A stretch of DNA of 41,136 nt from assembly GCA_001816915.1 (NCBI GenBank), contig MHCL01000002.1, positions 5,009-46,144 of the forward strand, given 5' to 3'. A program made the translations under genes and the position numbers. Origin of the DNA: Candidatus Chisholmbacteria bacterium RIFCSPLOWO2_01_FULL_49_14. GTDB lineage: Bacteria > Patescibacteriota > Microgenomatia > UBA1400 > Chisholmbacteraceae. Under the pieces are notes generated by a model. The model ran no database searches. It saw only the letters and a program-made list of their open reading frames with translations, and was not told where the DNA came from. Below, in pieces: positions 7,739-16,541 of the stretch. Every line of letters begins with the position of its first letter. Positions within the stretch are counted from its first letter, which is position 1.

Positions 7739-8743
7739 TTACTCCTGTTTTTGGAAGGCGAGGAAGTGAGTCGGTTCTTCGAGGCGCATCTCTTTCAATG
7801 ACTTCCAGGTATTGTACTGCGGCGTCGGAGAGCCGTCCTGGTTGGTGAATGAGAAATCCTGAAACGGGCCCGTGTGCGCGGCAAAGACAAAGGGCGTGAC
7901 GGCCTTGATTCGAGCATCGTTCCAAACTTCATCAAGCGCGTAGGTCAAATAGCGGCCCAATTTTTCGGCGTTTTGGGGAGTTTTTTTCCAACCGGTTTCG
8001 GTGATATAGATATCAAATGATCTCTGCGTAAACTGCGAGAGGAGGCGGGTTTCATCCACGAAGCCGTTGATGCTGCTCTTTCCCGACAGATAGGGAGAGG
8101 CGGTAAACCCCGGATTGGGGTAGGCGTGGGAGACCCAGCCGTCAATCTCCTCAGCGAGTTGCGGCTGGTAAGCAAGCATCCTGCGGATGAAGGTAAAGCT
8201 GTCCATGGTCGCCGACCCGTCGGGAGCGGCGGCATCCAGGCCGGCGGGAAGTACCTTGTACTGTTTGGCCTCGGTGTGGAACCAGTTTACGGAAAACTCA
8301 AGCACATGGGCGTAGTGTTCCGGATCTATCGTCCCGCCCCATTCCGCGGCATGATTGGGCTCGTTGAAGGCAACCACCAAGAGTGAATCCCCCGGCCAGT
8401 CGAGGCCGGAGAGGAAGGAGGCGTGGTCGATGACGTCTTTGCGGGTCGGCCGGCGCCAACCGTCCGGCGCCATCTCGGTCGCCAGGCGGATGATGGGGAT
8501 GACATTGTTTTCTTTGGTCAAATCGAGAAAATGCTGCCATTTCTCTTTTTTCCTATCGTCGGCCCGAAGAACGACTGTCACGGAACCGGGATGCTCCGGT
8601 TTGCCGGCGATGAGATCGACCGCCTGGGATAGTTCATCGGGGTCCAAAAGATGGATACCCAACGCCGGTTGAGATGCTTGTGCCGGCCGCGTATGCATCA
8701 GCCCGACGACGGCCAAGGCAAGGATGATAAGAAACTTTTTCAT
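7739..8743 (-). CDS. Secreted clan GH-A-like glycoside hydrolase
   Basis: A 334-residue protein with a clear signal peptide (MKKFLIILALAVVGLM, cut near AQA-SQ). The mature part looks like a TIM barrel with the two clan GH-A glutamates: E128 in VVAFNEPNH (acid/base) and E249 in IYITETGW (nucleophile). It probably cleaves a beta-glycan or decorates surface polysaccharide outside the cell; the specificity is not readable. TATGAT (minus strand, 8751-8756) lies 7 bases before the ATG, predicting a leaderless mRNA. Confidence 0.8.
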   Translation of the reverse strand: MKKFLIILALAVVGLMHTRPAQASQPALGIHLLDPDELSQAVDLIAGKPEHPGSVTVVLRADDRKKEKWQHFLDLTKENNVIPIIRLATEMAPDGWRRPTRKDVIDHASFLSGLDWPGDSLLVVAFNEPNHAAEWGGTIDPEHYAHVLEFSVNWFHTEAKQYKVLPAGLDAAAPDGSATMDSFTFIRRMLAYQPQLAEEIDGWVSHAYPNPGFTASPYLSGKSSINGFVDETRLLSQFTQRSFDIYITETGWKKTPQNAEKLGRYLTYALDEVWNDARIKAVTPFVFAAHTGPFQDFSFTNQDGSPTPQYNTWKSLKEMRLEEPTHFLAFQKQE

Positions 8744-8838
8744 GAGCGACTATCATACCAGGTTTTTTAAAATCTTACCTGAAATTGACATCAACCGAGA
8801 ACTTCAGGGAATTTTTTCTTGCGAACGACTTTGAGCAC

Positions 8839-9342
8839 TCAATTCACGATATTGACGCCGCCGAAGATGGCGACGCCTTTGAGGTTGGCTTCAACGGCTT
8901 TCTTCACAGGAGGTTTTGCTTGATTGGTGAAAGCGCCGATCATCCCCACGCCGTCCGATTTGACCGACCAACTTTTGGGCACCCGCATTTTTAAAGCGCC
9001 GAAGATGGCGACACAATCGAGATCAACCGACGGTTGCTTGGTCTTGACCTCACTCAAATCGACATCAGAGGCGCCGAAGATGATGACCAATTCGGCTTTT
9101 TTAAAATCCTGGCTCAATAGTCTGGTATCGAATTTGGAGAAGAGGATTACCCGTTTGAGCACGTCTTCATGCATTCGTGTTTTTGTTTCTACACTCCATT
9201 TGCCCTGATTGCCGGTCAAGACGCGCACCCCGAGCCAAATCACAAAGAGGGAAAAGAGGATCTTCACGAGCGACAAGTCAAAGAGGATGTTGACGCCCAA
9301 TAAGATAATAATGAGTCCGACGATCAGTCTTGCCTGGCTCAT
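8839..9342 (-). CDS. LiaF-like membrane protein
   Basis: A 167-residue protein with two short N-terminal membrane helices (RLIVGLIIILLGVNILF and VKILFSLFVIWLGVRVL), then a beta-rich domain with repeated FGA/FGG turns (VIIFGASDVDLSE, VAIFGALKMRVP, VAIFGGVNIVN). This is the toast-rack-like C-terminal domain of LiaF and related cell-envelope stress proteins. The ORF track starts it far upstream, but the ATG at 9342 overlaps the preceding stop as ATGA with GGAGGTGA just before it, so translation is coupled to the upstream gene. Confidence 0.8.
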   Translation of the reverse strand: MSQARLIVGLIIILLGVNILFDLSLVKILFSLFVIWLGVRVLTGNQGKWSVETKTRMHEDVLKRVILFSKFDTRLLSQDFKKAELVIIFGASDVDLSEVKTKQPSVDLDCVAIFGALKMRVPKSWSVKSDGVGMIGAFTNQAKPPVKKAVEANLKGVAIFGGVNIVN

Positions 9343-9743
9343 CTGCGGATCACCTCCCAAACATTTGCCCACTGCAGCCATTGCCGAGGCAGGCTTTCGA
9401 CCAAGAGCGGTGCTTCCTTGCTTAAGACAAAAAGAAAGATTGTGCCGAAGACGAACAGGGAGATGAGGGTCATGAGTAAACGGGAGAGAAGGCTTTTGCC
9501 GAGCATAATGCGGATGCCCACGAGGATTAAAAGCACCGGCCAGAAATCGATGAGTCGGTTCCAGATTTCCCAAGGAAGCGTGCCGAAGCTGTTGAGGAGA
9601 AGCAGGCTACCGGAAAAAATGAGGAAGACACCCCAAACGCCGCCGCCGTGGTAACGGCGGCTCCCGCCTTCAGCAATTTCTTCACCCATGAGGATGACTT
9701 TGGATTCTTCTTCCGCTTCTTTTCGTTCGCTGCGTCTCGGCAT
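9339..9743 (-). CDS. DUF5668/LiaI-like membrane protein
   Basis: A 134-residue protein with a charged N-terminus (MPRRSERKEAEEES) and three hydrophobic segments, including GVFLIFSGSLLLLNSFG and FWPVLLILVGIRIMLGKSLL. The pattern is that of the LiaI/LiaF transmembrane region (DUF5668). It ends in an ATGA overlap with the LiaF-like gene, so the two are made together and probably form an envelope-stress sensing or buffering complex. Confidence 0.72.
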   Translation of the reverse strand: MPRRSERKEAEEESKVILMGEEIAEGGSRRYHGGGVWGVFLIFSGSLLLLNSFGTLPWEIWNRLIDFWPVLLILVGIRIMLGKSLLSRLLMTLISLFVFGTIFLFVLSKEAPLLVESLPRQWLQWANVWEVIRR

Positions 9744-9840
9744 TCATGCTTATGATATGCAAAATCCATCCGCATTTCAATCTTTCGAGGCTCACATCAA
9801 TCCGGAAAAGAACAAAGGCGGGTATGTTGATCGGCGAAGC

Positions 9841-10191
9841 TTACTCTTCTTCCTGGTGTTCTTCGGGAGGAATCATCTTGAGCGGCAGTACTTCGAGCGG
9901 ATCACCCATGGCTTTGAAATATACATCCTCCAACGTGATTCCGTTTGACATCCCTGCTCCAAAAAAGTAAATTTCTTTGGCATGAATAACCTCATTTTCT
10001 CCAAATGGTCTGTAGCCCTCATCTCCGATGTGAATTTCCGTTCCCGGAGCGTAGCGAACAATCATCGGACCCGAAGGTTGTTCAAGAGATATTTCGACTT
10101 TGACCGTTTGACCTTCGATCTTGGCTTTCATCCGATGCTGCGGCGTACCTTCACCAAACAAACTCTGCGCCCACTCAACGAATTTTGACAT
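9841..10191 (-). CDS. Hypothetical acidic protein
   Basis: A 116-residue soluble protein, apparently beta-rich in the middle (KAKIEGQTVKVEISLEQ, YAPGTEIHIGDEG) and ending in an acidic tail PPEEHQEEE. No family is recognised. A TATAAT box (minus strand, 10198-10203) lies 7 bases before the ATG. The gene diverges from the HlyD-like gene, with both promoters in an 88-base gap. Confidence 0.6.
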   Translation of the reverse strand: MSKFVEWAQSLFGEGTPQHRMKAKIEGQTVKVEISLEQPSGPMIVRYAPGTEIHIGDEGYRPFGENEVIHAKEIYFFGAGMSNGITLEDVYFKAMGDPLEVLPLKMIPPEEHQEEE

Positions 10192-10241
10192 GCGGGGATT
10201 ATACTATCGCCAATTTAGTTAAGCAAATTTCGCACTGGCTG

Positions 10242-10271
10242 TTGAGAAAGTAAGAGATTCTCCTGTACTAT
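10242..10271 (+). promoter_or_regulatory. Promoter of the HlyD-like gene
   Basis: TTGAGA (10242-10247) and TACTAT (10266-10271) are spaced by 18 bases, and the ATG at 10280 lies 9 bases after the -10 box. This predicts an almost leaderless transcript. Confidence 0.6.
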
Positions 10272-10279
10272 ATGTATAT

Positions 10280-10966
10280 ATGGGTAAAACGAGTAAAGAA
10301 CAGCGTTTCAAAGGAACGCTTGCGGCGGAAACAGTTGAAGTGCGATTCGCTTTCTCCGGGAAAGTGGTGCAGGTTGCCAAAAAGCCCGGCGACCGGGTTT
10401 CCCGCGGCACGCTTTTGGCTTCACTGGATACCAAGGTTCTGCAAATGGAACTCGACCGAGAGCTTTCCGACTACGAACGGACTCGGGCGGATTTTGAGAT
10501 TTATGGCATCCGCAGTAAAGACCAGCAGTCTGACCTTACTAAATATGAACAAACGCGCGTGCAGGCACTGCTCAATGCTTCCGTGAAGGCCGTCGAGCTC
10601 GTTAAATACCGGATGGACCAGGCACGGCTTTACTCTCCTGTTGACGGGGTGATCCTTACCGACGGCGGGATGCGGGCGGGACTCTTTGTGACTCCGGGAT
10701 CGTACGGCTTTGAGATTCTTGACCGGGAGACCATCCATCTTGCGCTTGAAATCGAATGGGAGAAAACCGGGAAGTTTACGGAAGGCGCGGAAGTTGCACT
10801 GGATATTGCGGGAAAGGAACCGATGAAAGGCACGATCCTACCCCTCATGCCCCATGCGAAAAAGGATGTTTGCCTGGTGCGCGTCAAACCCCAAGCACCC
10901 GACGGTTTGTGGCCGGGTATGAAGGGCGAGGTATTGATCGGGAGCGATGAGAAGCCTTCGGTTTGA
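10280..10966 (+). CDS. HlyD/RND-adaptor-like protein without membrane anchor
   Basis: A 228-residue protein with the split lipoyl-like domain of periplasmic adaptor proteins: FAFSGKVVQVAKKPGDRVSRG before and ARLYSPVDGVILTDGGMRAGLFV after a helical hairpin (about residues 55-115). Family members usually link an inner-membrane transporter to an outer channel and carry an N-terminal anchor or signal. This one has neither, so it may be cytoplasmic or use an unrecognised anchor. No transporter gene is adjacent. Confidence 0.7.
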   Translation: MGKTSKEQRFKGTLAAETVEVRFAFSGKVVQVAKKPGDRVSRGTLLASLDTKVLQMELDRELSDYERTRADFEIYGIRSKDQQSDLTKYEQTRVQALLNASVKAVELVKYRMDQARLYSPVDGVILTDGGMRAGLFVTPGSYGFEILDRETIHLALEIEWEKTGKFTEGAEVALDIAGKEPMKGTILPLMPHAKKDVCLVRVKPQAPDGLWPGMKGEVLIGSDEKPSV

Positions 10967-11003
10967 TTTTCTTGACTTTGCGTGGTACCCTACGCACCAA
11001 ACT

Positions 11004-11474
11004 ATGGGAACTCAAGAGCTATCTTCAGTATCCAGCAAAGAGATCGCGGCCGCTTTTGATCAAATCTGCAAATTGTATACGGCAATCGGAACGCCGGAAC
11101 ACGAAGCGAAAGATGAGGCAAATTTCAGCACGCGGATTTTACCTCTTCTTGACGGCCACCGGTTTTTAATCTCCCGCAATGCAACTGACGAGATACTCAA
11201 CGTCGAACTGGTTTGGGAGAAAGAAAAAGGCCAGTTCGCTTTCTCCGCTGATAAGCAGGGTTTGCGCACCTTCCGGAATGGTGAGAATTCGATCTATGTT
11301 GGAGCCTTGAGACATTTTCCAGGCGACCAAGAAATCTTTCAACACATCATTGTACCGATGACCGATTGGCTTGATCGGTGTGTCGATCAGGGGGAAGTTC
11401 AAACATTTCCGGAGAACATGCTCTTAAACTTGAGGCAACTCGAACTTCTCGTTGACCGGATACCCGAAGAATAG
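11004..11474 (+). CDS. Hypothetical protein
   Basis: A 156-residue soluble protein beginning MGTQELSS. The ORF track starts it 19 codons earlier inside the HlyD-like gene, but a TTGACT box at 10972-10977 lies in that extension, so the later ATG is preferred. The C-terminal half alternates helix- and strand-like segments (HIIVPMTDWLDRCVD, LLNLRQLELLVDRIPEE). I do not recognise a family. Confidence 0.5.
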   Translation: MGTQELSSVSSKEIAAAFDQICKLYTAIGTPEHEAKDEANFSTRILPLLDGHRFLISRNATDEILNVELVWEKEKGQFAFSADKQGLRTFRNGENSIYVGALRHFPGDQEIFQHIIVPMTDWLDRCVDQGEVQTFPENMLLNLRQLELLVDRIPEE

Positions 11475-11498
11475 AGCCTCATTTTTCCTCAGCTCCTT

Positions 11499-11897
11499 TT
11501 GAGCTCAAGCACTTGTTCATTCCGAGACGGCGAAAATAAAGAGGATATCGTCGCCGCTTTGTCTTCAAGCTCGGAGCGTGCCGGCGCGGATTGGCAGGGA
11601 GAACGAGGACATTTTAATGCCGACATGCTGCAACGTCATGTTCCCGATCGTTCGAATTGCGTGTTTTACCTCTCCGGCCCCAACCGGATGGTGCGTTCGG
11701 CAAAGGTCGTGCTTTTGCAGTTGAAAATTTCCAAGCGGCGGATCAAGACCGATTATTTTTCCGGATTTATTCGTTTGTTTCGTGCTTTTGAAAATTCTGC
11801 ACACGTACTCCATTTGCTTTGGGAATCCGACACTATTGTGTTTCTTCCGTCAACTGCGTCGGTTTTTTTACAAACCTTCTATCTCCAAGTCAGTTAA
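11499..11897 (+). pseudogene. Remnant of a ferredoxin/flavodoxin NAD(P)H oxidoreductase (C-terminal part)
   Basis: Residues from about DGENKEDIVA to DYFSGF match the C-terminal NAD-binding end of FNR-type flavoproteins: GERGHFNADMLQRHVP, then VFYLSGPNRMVRSAK (the usual CGP-MV motif) and a final IKTDYFSGF. The entire FAD domain is absent and an unrelated gene lies directly upstream. The TTG start of the track has no support. This is most likely a decayed gene end, with the useful part at about 11530-11800. Confidence 0.65.
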
Positions 11898-12185
11898 AGA
11901 GAGTGGTATGGGAAGATCATCTTTGTTACTCATGAAACGGGTCCCGTTGTCACGCATGCCTTCGATATATGTACAAACCTTGTGATAACTCTGATACGCA
12001 TTGGTGTGCGCATTGACCGTCGTTTTTGCCACTTGATCACTGAACGGGGCATCTTTCGAGGACTGGTAGATCACTGCGTCGCAGGTAACGCAGAAAACTA
12101 CGATTGAGTACCCCTGCTCTATCGAGCCTACGATTTTCGGAAACTCATCAACAAACGATATCGGCTGAATATTTTCTTCACTCAT
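11868..12185 (-). CDS. Hypothetical protein with CxxC
   Basis: A 105-residue soluble protein starting MSEENIQP, chosen because AGGAG lies 6 bases upstream; the track start 22 codons earlier has no such site. It contains FCVTCDAVIYQ, a CxxC pair that could bind metal or be redox active, and KTTVNAHTNAYQSYHK. No family is recognised. It overlaps the tail of the oxidoreductase remnant on the other strand. Confidence 0.5.
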   Translation of the reverse strand: MSEENIQPISFVDEFPKIVGSIEQGYSIVVFCVTCDAVIYQSSKDAPFSDQVAKTTVNAHTNAYQSYHKVCTYIEGMRDNGTRFMSNKDDLPIPLSLTDLEIEGL

Positions 12186-12263
12186 TGGATCTCCTGATAT
12201 TTGTTTTACACGACTTACCGCAAGGCGAATTAGTTTACCACAGGATGCCAACTTTTCGTTTAG

Positions 12264-12731
12264 TTATTCAACACTCACGATACGATACGTTGCGCTACCC
12301 GCCGGAGCGGAAACGATCACTTTTTCTCCCATCCGTTTTCCCACGATGGCTTTGCCGAGCGGGCTATCGACGGAGAGCTTGTGCTTTGCCGGATCGGATT
12401 CAAACTTACCGACCAGCGTGTAGGTGTGGTTTTTTCCATTGCTTGCCAGCGTGACGTTGTTGCCGAAGCCGATGGTTCCTGACGATGATCCCTCAATAAC
12501 CTCTCCAAAGCGCAAGAGGTAGCGCAATTGGCGAAGCCTTCTGTCGGTCGCGCCCAACTCAAAACGGGCGGCGGTATAGGCGCCGTTTTCGGAGAGATCC
12601 CCCATCTCGCGGGCGGTTTGCAGACGGATGAGAATTTCCTGGCGTCCGACGGTTAAGGCTTTAAATTCCTCTTCCAGCTTCGCGAGGCCTTCTTTGGTAA
12701 ATGGGATTGTTTGCGGGGGGTTGGTTTGCAT
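12264..12731 (-). CDS. greA: Transcription elongation factor GreA
   Basis: The full-length 155-residue factor has the N-terminal coiled-coil hairpin with tip motif GDLSENGAYTAAR, whose acidic residues D45 and E48 reach the RNA polymerase active site to stimulate cleavage of backtracked RNA. The C-terminal FKBP-like domain ends LGKAIVGKRMGEKVIVSAPAG...YRIVSVE. A second, divergent Gre-type gene is present at 23.9-24.4 kb. Confidence 0.95.
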   Translation of the reverse strand: MQTNPPQTIPFTKEGLAKLEEEFKALTVGRQEILIRLQTAREMGDLSENGAYTAARFELGATDRRLRQLRYLLRFGEVIEGSSSGTIGFGNNVTLASNGKNHTYTLVGKFESDPAKHKLSVDSPLGKAIVGKRMGEKVIVSAPAGSATYRIVSVE

Positions 12732-12748
12732 AACTCACAGTTTTCGTT

Positions 12749-13417
12749 TTATTTTACTGCTGCTGCGAGTACATGAACGTTAATCTTTTCCCGAAATGCT
12801 CGCTCGTATATTCTTTCCCGTTGTTGATCAGTGGGAGTAATTTCAATCTGGCACGATTGATCTACCGCAAGAATTAACTCTTTCACCTGTCTTAAGAAGC
12901 GAGTTGAGCTTGGAAATAATCCTCGGCCGCCAATTTCCTGTTTGCCAAATTTCTTTTGAAAGGCTTTACTTCTTTTTGTTTCTCCTCTCATCCAATTCTG
13001 AAGATCAAGATAATCATCCTTGAGGATGAAGTCTACTTTGAGTATTTTATTCGGCAGATTTTCTCTTTGCGGCTGATGCTGCGAGGTTTTTAGAAGGTCA
13101 AGAAACACGATCCACTTATCTATCACCATTGCGAACAACGCCTCTCTCATGAATTCTTGTCTCTCATTCGCTATCCCTTTTTCTCTTTTTTCTTGGGTTT
13201 TCCGAGGTATCTCAACGTTTCCTCGCGTCACCATTACTTTCGATCCTTCCTCGGTTGCCATTTGATAGGCTTTCTCTCCGATAAATGCCCGTAATCCATC
13301 CAGCTGCTTTTGGTCCGGCAGTGTGAAATCACTTTCAAAACCCCTGCCTTTCCCCTCTGCTTTCTGTTCACCAGCAACAACGATTCGCAGGAAATCTTCC
13401 ACTAATCCATCTTCCAT
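12749..13417 (-). CDS. Hypothetical protein
   Basis: A soluble, charged protein of 223 residues with many helices (VIDKWIVFLDLLKTSQHQPQ, DYLDLQNWMRGETKRSKAFQKK). The start at 13417 (MEDGLVED) is preferred over the track start because a TATAAT box (minus strand, 13428-13433) falls inside the extended ORF and lies 11 bases before this ATG. I do not recognise a family. It diverges from the zinc-binding-like gene at 13542. Confidence 0.55.
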   Translation of the reverse strand: MEDGLVEDFLRIVVAGEQKAEGKGRGFESDFTLPDQKQLDGLRAFIGEKAYQMATEEGSKVMVTRGNVEIPRKTQEKREKGIANERQEFMREALFAMVIDKWIVFLDLLKTSQHQPQRENLPNKILKVDFILKDDYLDLQNWMRGETKRSKAFQKKFGKQEIGGRGLFPSSTRFLRQVKELILAVDQSCQIEITPTDQQRERIYERAFREKINVHVLAAAVK

Positions 13418-13541
13418 ATGAACATCATTATATGAAAGCGCCAGTGGGGACACAAGAATAGGCTTGCACCCAAGCACTGAGTTTTGCTGTTCGGAAGCGT
13501 GCAATCGCATTGCGATATCGTTTGGGGGAAAATATGGGTCT

Positions 13542-13817
13542 ATGGCTGAGGCCTTGCGTATTCAGGAAGAAGGACAAACAGAGCCGGTGTTTTTGACGGC
13601 AACCTGCGGAAGCTGTGATTGGTCGGGATATCTCGAGGGTCCTGCGGATTTTGAGCAAGGGAGGGATCGTTTGATCGGCGAGCATCATGATAAGCGGGCC
13701 GGCTGTACGGATATCCCCATGTTTGAAGGGTTTGGGGAAGAAGAGAGGGAAACCGTCCTTGCAAGTTTCAGCCGGGTCGAAATGCACGTAAATCCCGAGA
13801 GTGGTCCGGACATATAG
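13542..13817 (+). CDS. Small putative zinc-binding protein
   Basis: A 91-residue protein starting MAEALRIQ. It has CGSCDW followed by GEHHDKRAGC, a C-x2-C...H-H...C spacing that would suit one zinc ion. No family is recognised. The start is uncertain: ATG 13542 is preferred because the track start lies within the divergent promoter region. Confidence 0.5.
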   Translation: MAEALRIQEEGQTEPVFLTATCGSCDWSGYLEGPADFEQGRDRLIGEHHDKRAGCTDIPMFEGFGEEERETVLASFSRVEMHVNPESGPDI

Positions 13818-13828
13818 CTTTTACCGAT

Positions 13829-14347
13829 ATGGGTGTTGAAGATTCCAGAAAAAGAAGTACACAAGAAGAAGCTGCTGCTTCGCTCTACCTTGAGATTTTA
13901 ACCAAGGTTATGAAAGGTCTTGTCGATTCCGCCAGGGTTCAGCGGTATCGATCTGAATTAGAACCTCTGACACAACTCACGAAGAGCGTTCTGCTTGCCA
14001 GGGCATACCGTGATTTACAGGATCCGCAGGGAAAACTGATCGTGACGACTGCAGAGGGTTCGAAGCAGGATGATTTTGCCATGTTCGGGAAATTCCGGCT
14101 GGAAGGCCAGGATCCCAGTGGTGAACACCTCGTTTTTGACAAACCGGTCATCGGAGTCGTTCTCAATGCAAATGCTCTTTGTTTCAGAAGAGGGAAGCTC
14201 GATTTTGATCTTTCTTCCGAGGACTTTTTCCAAGTATTAGACGCAACCGTACAAGCTTTGGTTGCAATTGAACAGGAGGGCGAGCAGGTAATGACCAGAG
14301 ATGAATATGTAGTTGCGAGGGAACGGATACTCACGCCCCCTCAATAA
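13829..14347 (+). CDS. Hypothetical protein
   Basis: A 172-residue soluble protein, helical at both ends, with a central GKLIVTTAEGSKQDDFAMFG region. It follows the preceding stop by 11 bases, so both genes are probably co-transcribed. I do not recognise a family. Confidence 0.55.
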   Translation: MGVEDSRKRSTQEEAAASLYLEILTKVMKGLVDSARVQRYRSELEPLTQLTKSVLLARAYRDLQDPQGKLIVTTAEGSKQDDFAMFGKFRLEGQDPSGEHLVFDKPVIGVVLNANALCFRRGKLDFDLSSEDFFQVLDATVQALVAIEQEGEQVMTRDEYVVARERILTPPQ

Positions 14348-14368
14348 GATCGTCGGTACCACTTCTTG

Positions 14369-14381
14369 CAGGTCGGACCTG
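14369..14381. repeat. Palindromic repeat core copy
   Basis: CAGGTCGGACCTG, a perfect inverted repeat with a single central base, lies about 20 bases before the TATAAT box of the MFS gene. It is the same core as in the large repeats at 24-35 kb. Confidence 0.8.
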
Positions 14382-14414
14382 TAGGTCGATCGGATTCTCG
14401 TATAATATGCCTTG

Positions 14415-15626
14415 ATGAAGGATTTTTCACTGTCAGCCGAGCGCAGAAACATCTTCCTCTTCTATCTCCTCACCGCGGTCATGAACTTTTGGTTCATCGC
14501 GAGCAACTGGATCTACTTCTGGACCAAATACATGACATATGGACAGTTGGGTTGGGTAGATGCGCTGGGGTTCGGTTTTGCCCTCCTCTTGGAAGTGCCT
14601 TCCGGAGCCGTTGCCGATCTCATCGGAAGAAGAAAGACCATTCTTGTCGGGATGTTGGCCGGAACAGTCGGGGTGGCAATCATCTCCTTTTCAGGCACAT
14701 TGAGCGGAATCTTTATCGGATGGCTCATCACTCAAATTTGCTATTCCTTTTTCTCCGGAGCAGCAGAGGCGCTCGCCTATGATTCACTCGTAGACCTCCA
14801 CGAGGAAGAGCGGTTTGATGCCGTGATCACGCGGAGCAGTGAGATCGAAGGCTATGTTACCGCCATGACGATACTGATCGGCGGATTCCTCTATTCCGTC
14901 CACTTCCGATTGCCGCATATCCTTTGGGGGTCGGGATTTGCCATTGGGGCTTTCGCTTCTTTTTTCCTCTTCGAGCCGCGGGTCGACAGCGAACGATTTT
15001 CTTTTCGGAAGTATTTCAAACAATTATTTGTCGGAATCAAGGAGTTAACGCAAACCGGCCTACGGCAATTTATCGGTTTCTTCTTCATTCTCGTCGGCGT
15101 GTACTATATGTATTCCTGGGGGTTTATCAGACCGGCCCTTGCCACGAGTTTCGGCTTTTTTGCCAAAGAGCAGGGGCTTATCCTTCCGGCATTGATACTT
15201 CTCGGGGCGATTATTGTGCGCAGCGTTCCCTACCTTAAACGTAAGATTTCCGATATCTGGGGTCTGGTCATTCTGTCGATTCTCATGGCTTGCGGATTTT
15301 TCCTGGCGGGACTTCCGATCGGATACTACGGGATTTTCTCGATGATTCTTATCATGATTGCCGGAAGGCTTGCCACCCCTTGGATTTCGATCATTGTCAA
15401 CAAGAGAATCGATTCGAAAAACAGGGCGACCACGCTTTCAACCGTGGCTTTGCTGACCAAGATCCCTTATGTCCTCGTTGCCGTTGCCGCGGGAAAAATG
15501 ATTGAGGAGGGGAAGATAGGACTTTTTGCCCGATCTACCGGGTTGGTGATCTTCGGAGTGATCCTTTTAAGCATGATGATTATTCTGCTGTACAGATCTC
15601 ATTCTAAGCATGCAGAGGCGTTTTAG
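14415..15626 (+). CDS. MFS transporter
   Basis: A 403-residue polytopic protein with about twelve membrane helices and the MFS loop 2-3 signature GAVADLIGRRKTIL (motif A). It is probably a proton-coupled efflux or uptake carrier of unknown substrate. The track begins at TTG 14412, but ATG 14415, nine bases after TATAAT (14401-14406), is the likely start and gives a leaderless or near-leaderless mRNA. Confidence 0.88.
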   Translation: MKDFSLSAERRNIFLFYLLTAVMNFWFIASNWIYFWTKYMTYGQLGWVDALGFGFALLLEVPSGAVADLIGRRKTILVGMLAGTVGVAIISFSGTLSGIFIGWLITQICYSFFSGAAEALAYDSLVDLHEEERFDAVITRSSEIEGYVTAMTILIGGFLYSVHFRLPHILWGSGFAIGAFASFFLFEPRVDSERFSFRKYFKQLFVGIKELTQTGLRQFIGFFFILVGVYYMYSWGFIRPALATSFGFFAKEQGLILPALILLGAIIVRSVPYLKRKISDIWGLVILSILMACGFFLAGLPIGYYGIFSMILIMIAGRLATPWISIIVNKRIDSKNRATTLSTVALLTKIPYVLVAVAAGKMIEEGKIGLFARSTGLVIFGVILLSMMIILLYRSHSKHAEAF

Positions 15627-15645
15627 GGATCAAGCTCATATTTCT

Positions 15646-15660
15646 GCAGGTCGGACCTGC
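15646..15660. repeat. Palindromic repeat core copy
   Basis: GCAGGTCGGACCTGC, a perfect palindrome with one central base, lies between the MFS and DUF3175 genes. It is identical in core to the copy at 14369. Confidence 0.8.
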
Positions 15661-15665
15661 GGTGC

Positions 15666-15995
15666 ATGGGTACGACGGGTGGGATAGAATATGAAGAAGT
15701 TGCGATTGGACGCACTTCAAAGATGGTCAGGAAGAACTGGTCGAAAGACGTGATGCAAAGAAGCAATGCGCTCGATCTTGAAGCGGTCGTGTTTACCTGG
15801 GATGATCCGAAGACCATCGCCGCCTCGCTCAAGCGTTCGGCGCTTACCAGCACGAGGCGGAAGACCGAGCCTTTTGGATCTGCGATGAGCATGCTTAACT
15901 TCTACATCAACCGAGCCGGCAGAAATTTACCGGAAGACAGAAAGCTGATTCTTATACAAGCTAAGAAGGAACTGCGAACATTGTTCGGAAGATAA
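15666..15995 (+). CDS. DUF3175-family protein
   Basis: A 109-residue protein matching the DUF3175 pattern closely: KNWSKDVMQRSNALDLE, then FTWDDPKTIAASLKRSA, PFGSAMSMLNFYINRAG and a C-terminal AKKELRTLFGR. The function of the family is unknown; it is small, basic and soluble. The start may be ATG 15666 or the internal ATG 15723, since the conserved part begins near the latter. A TAGAAT box at 15684-15689 would favour 15723. Confidence 0.8.
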   Translation: MGTTGGIEYEEVAIGRTSKMVRKNWSKDVMQRSNALDLEAVVFTWDDPKTIAASLKRSALTSTRRKTEPFGSAMSMLNFYINRAGRNLPEDRKLILIQAKKELRTLFGR

Positions 15996-15998
15996 ACG

Positions 15999-16463
15999 AT
16001 GACAATCACCGTACGGGTCGCGACGCCGAAGGATTTTGCAGCAATTCAACGAATGAACAACGAGGTGTTTGTCGATAATGCCCCCTATGATGAATACCTG
16101 AATTTGAAGTGGCCGCATTCCGCACAAGGGGAGAAGTATTACCGCAACGCCCTTTCAGATTTGAACTTCCACTGTTTGATTGCCAAAGCTGATGGAGAAC
16201 CCGTCGGCTACCTCATTGGGAAAAAAGGCGGATATGGCTACCGCACAGGAAACGTAGCAGAAATCGACAACATGGGTGTTTCGCCGAGCTTGCGTTCGCA
16301 GGGAATCGGATCACGGCTGGTACGGGAATTCAAAACCTGGTGCAAACAGGAAGGGGTCGAGCGGATTTACGTCAATGTCTACTTCGCCATTACCCGGGCC
16401 ATCAGCTTCTACGAACGCCAGGGTTTAATCCGCATTGACCTGTCTTTGGAAGGGAACATCTAA
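15999..16463 (+). CDS. GNAT-family N-acetyltransferase
   Basis: The 154-residue protein has the acetyl-CoA binding motif A in VSPSLRSQGIGSRLV (R-x-Q-G-I-G), preceded by the strand VAEIDNMGV and followed by ISFYERQGLI, the late motif B. It transfers an acetyl group to an amine on an unknown small molecule or protein. It starts 3 bases after the DUF3175 stop, so the two are likely co-transcribed. Confidence 0.88.
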   Translation: MTITVRVATPKDFAAIQRMNNEVFVDNAPYDEYLNLKWPHSAQGEKYYRNALSDLNFHCLIAKADGEPVGYLIGKKGGYGYRTGNVAEIDNMGVSPSLRSQGIGSRLVREFKTWCKQEGVERIYVNVYFAITRAISFYERQGLIRIDLSLEGNI

Positions 16464-16541
16464 CTCGCGAATCCGGAAATATAGACCAAATCTCTCATGC
16501 TTCTCTCAGTCTTTTCGTGTTACAATTGTCGTTTCTGCCTT

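Noticed and set aside
8839-9573. Long 244-residue version of the LiaF-like protein
   Set aside because: The first 77 codons overlap the upstream membrane-protein gene in another frame; the ATGA-coupled start at 9342 is better supported.
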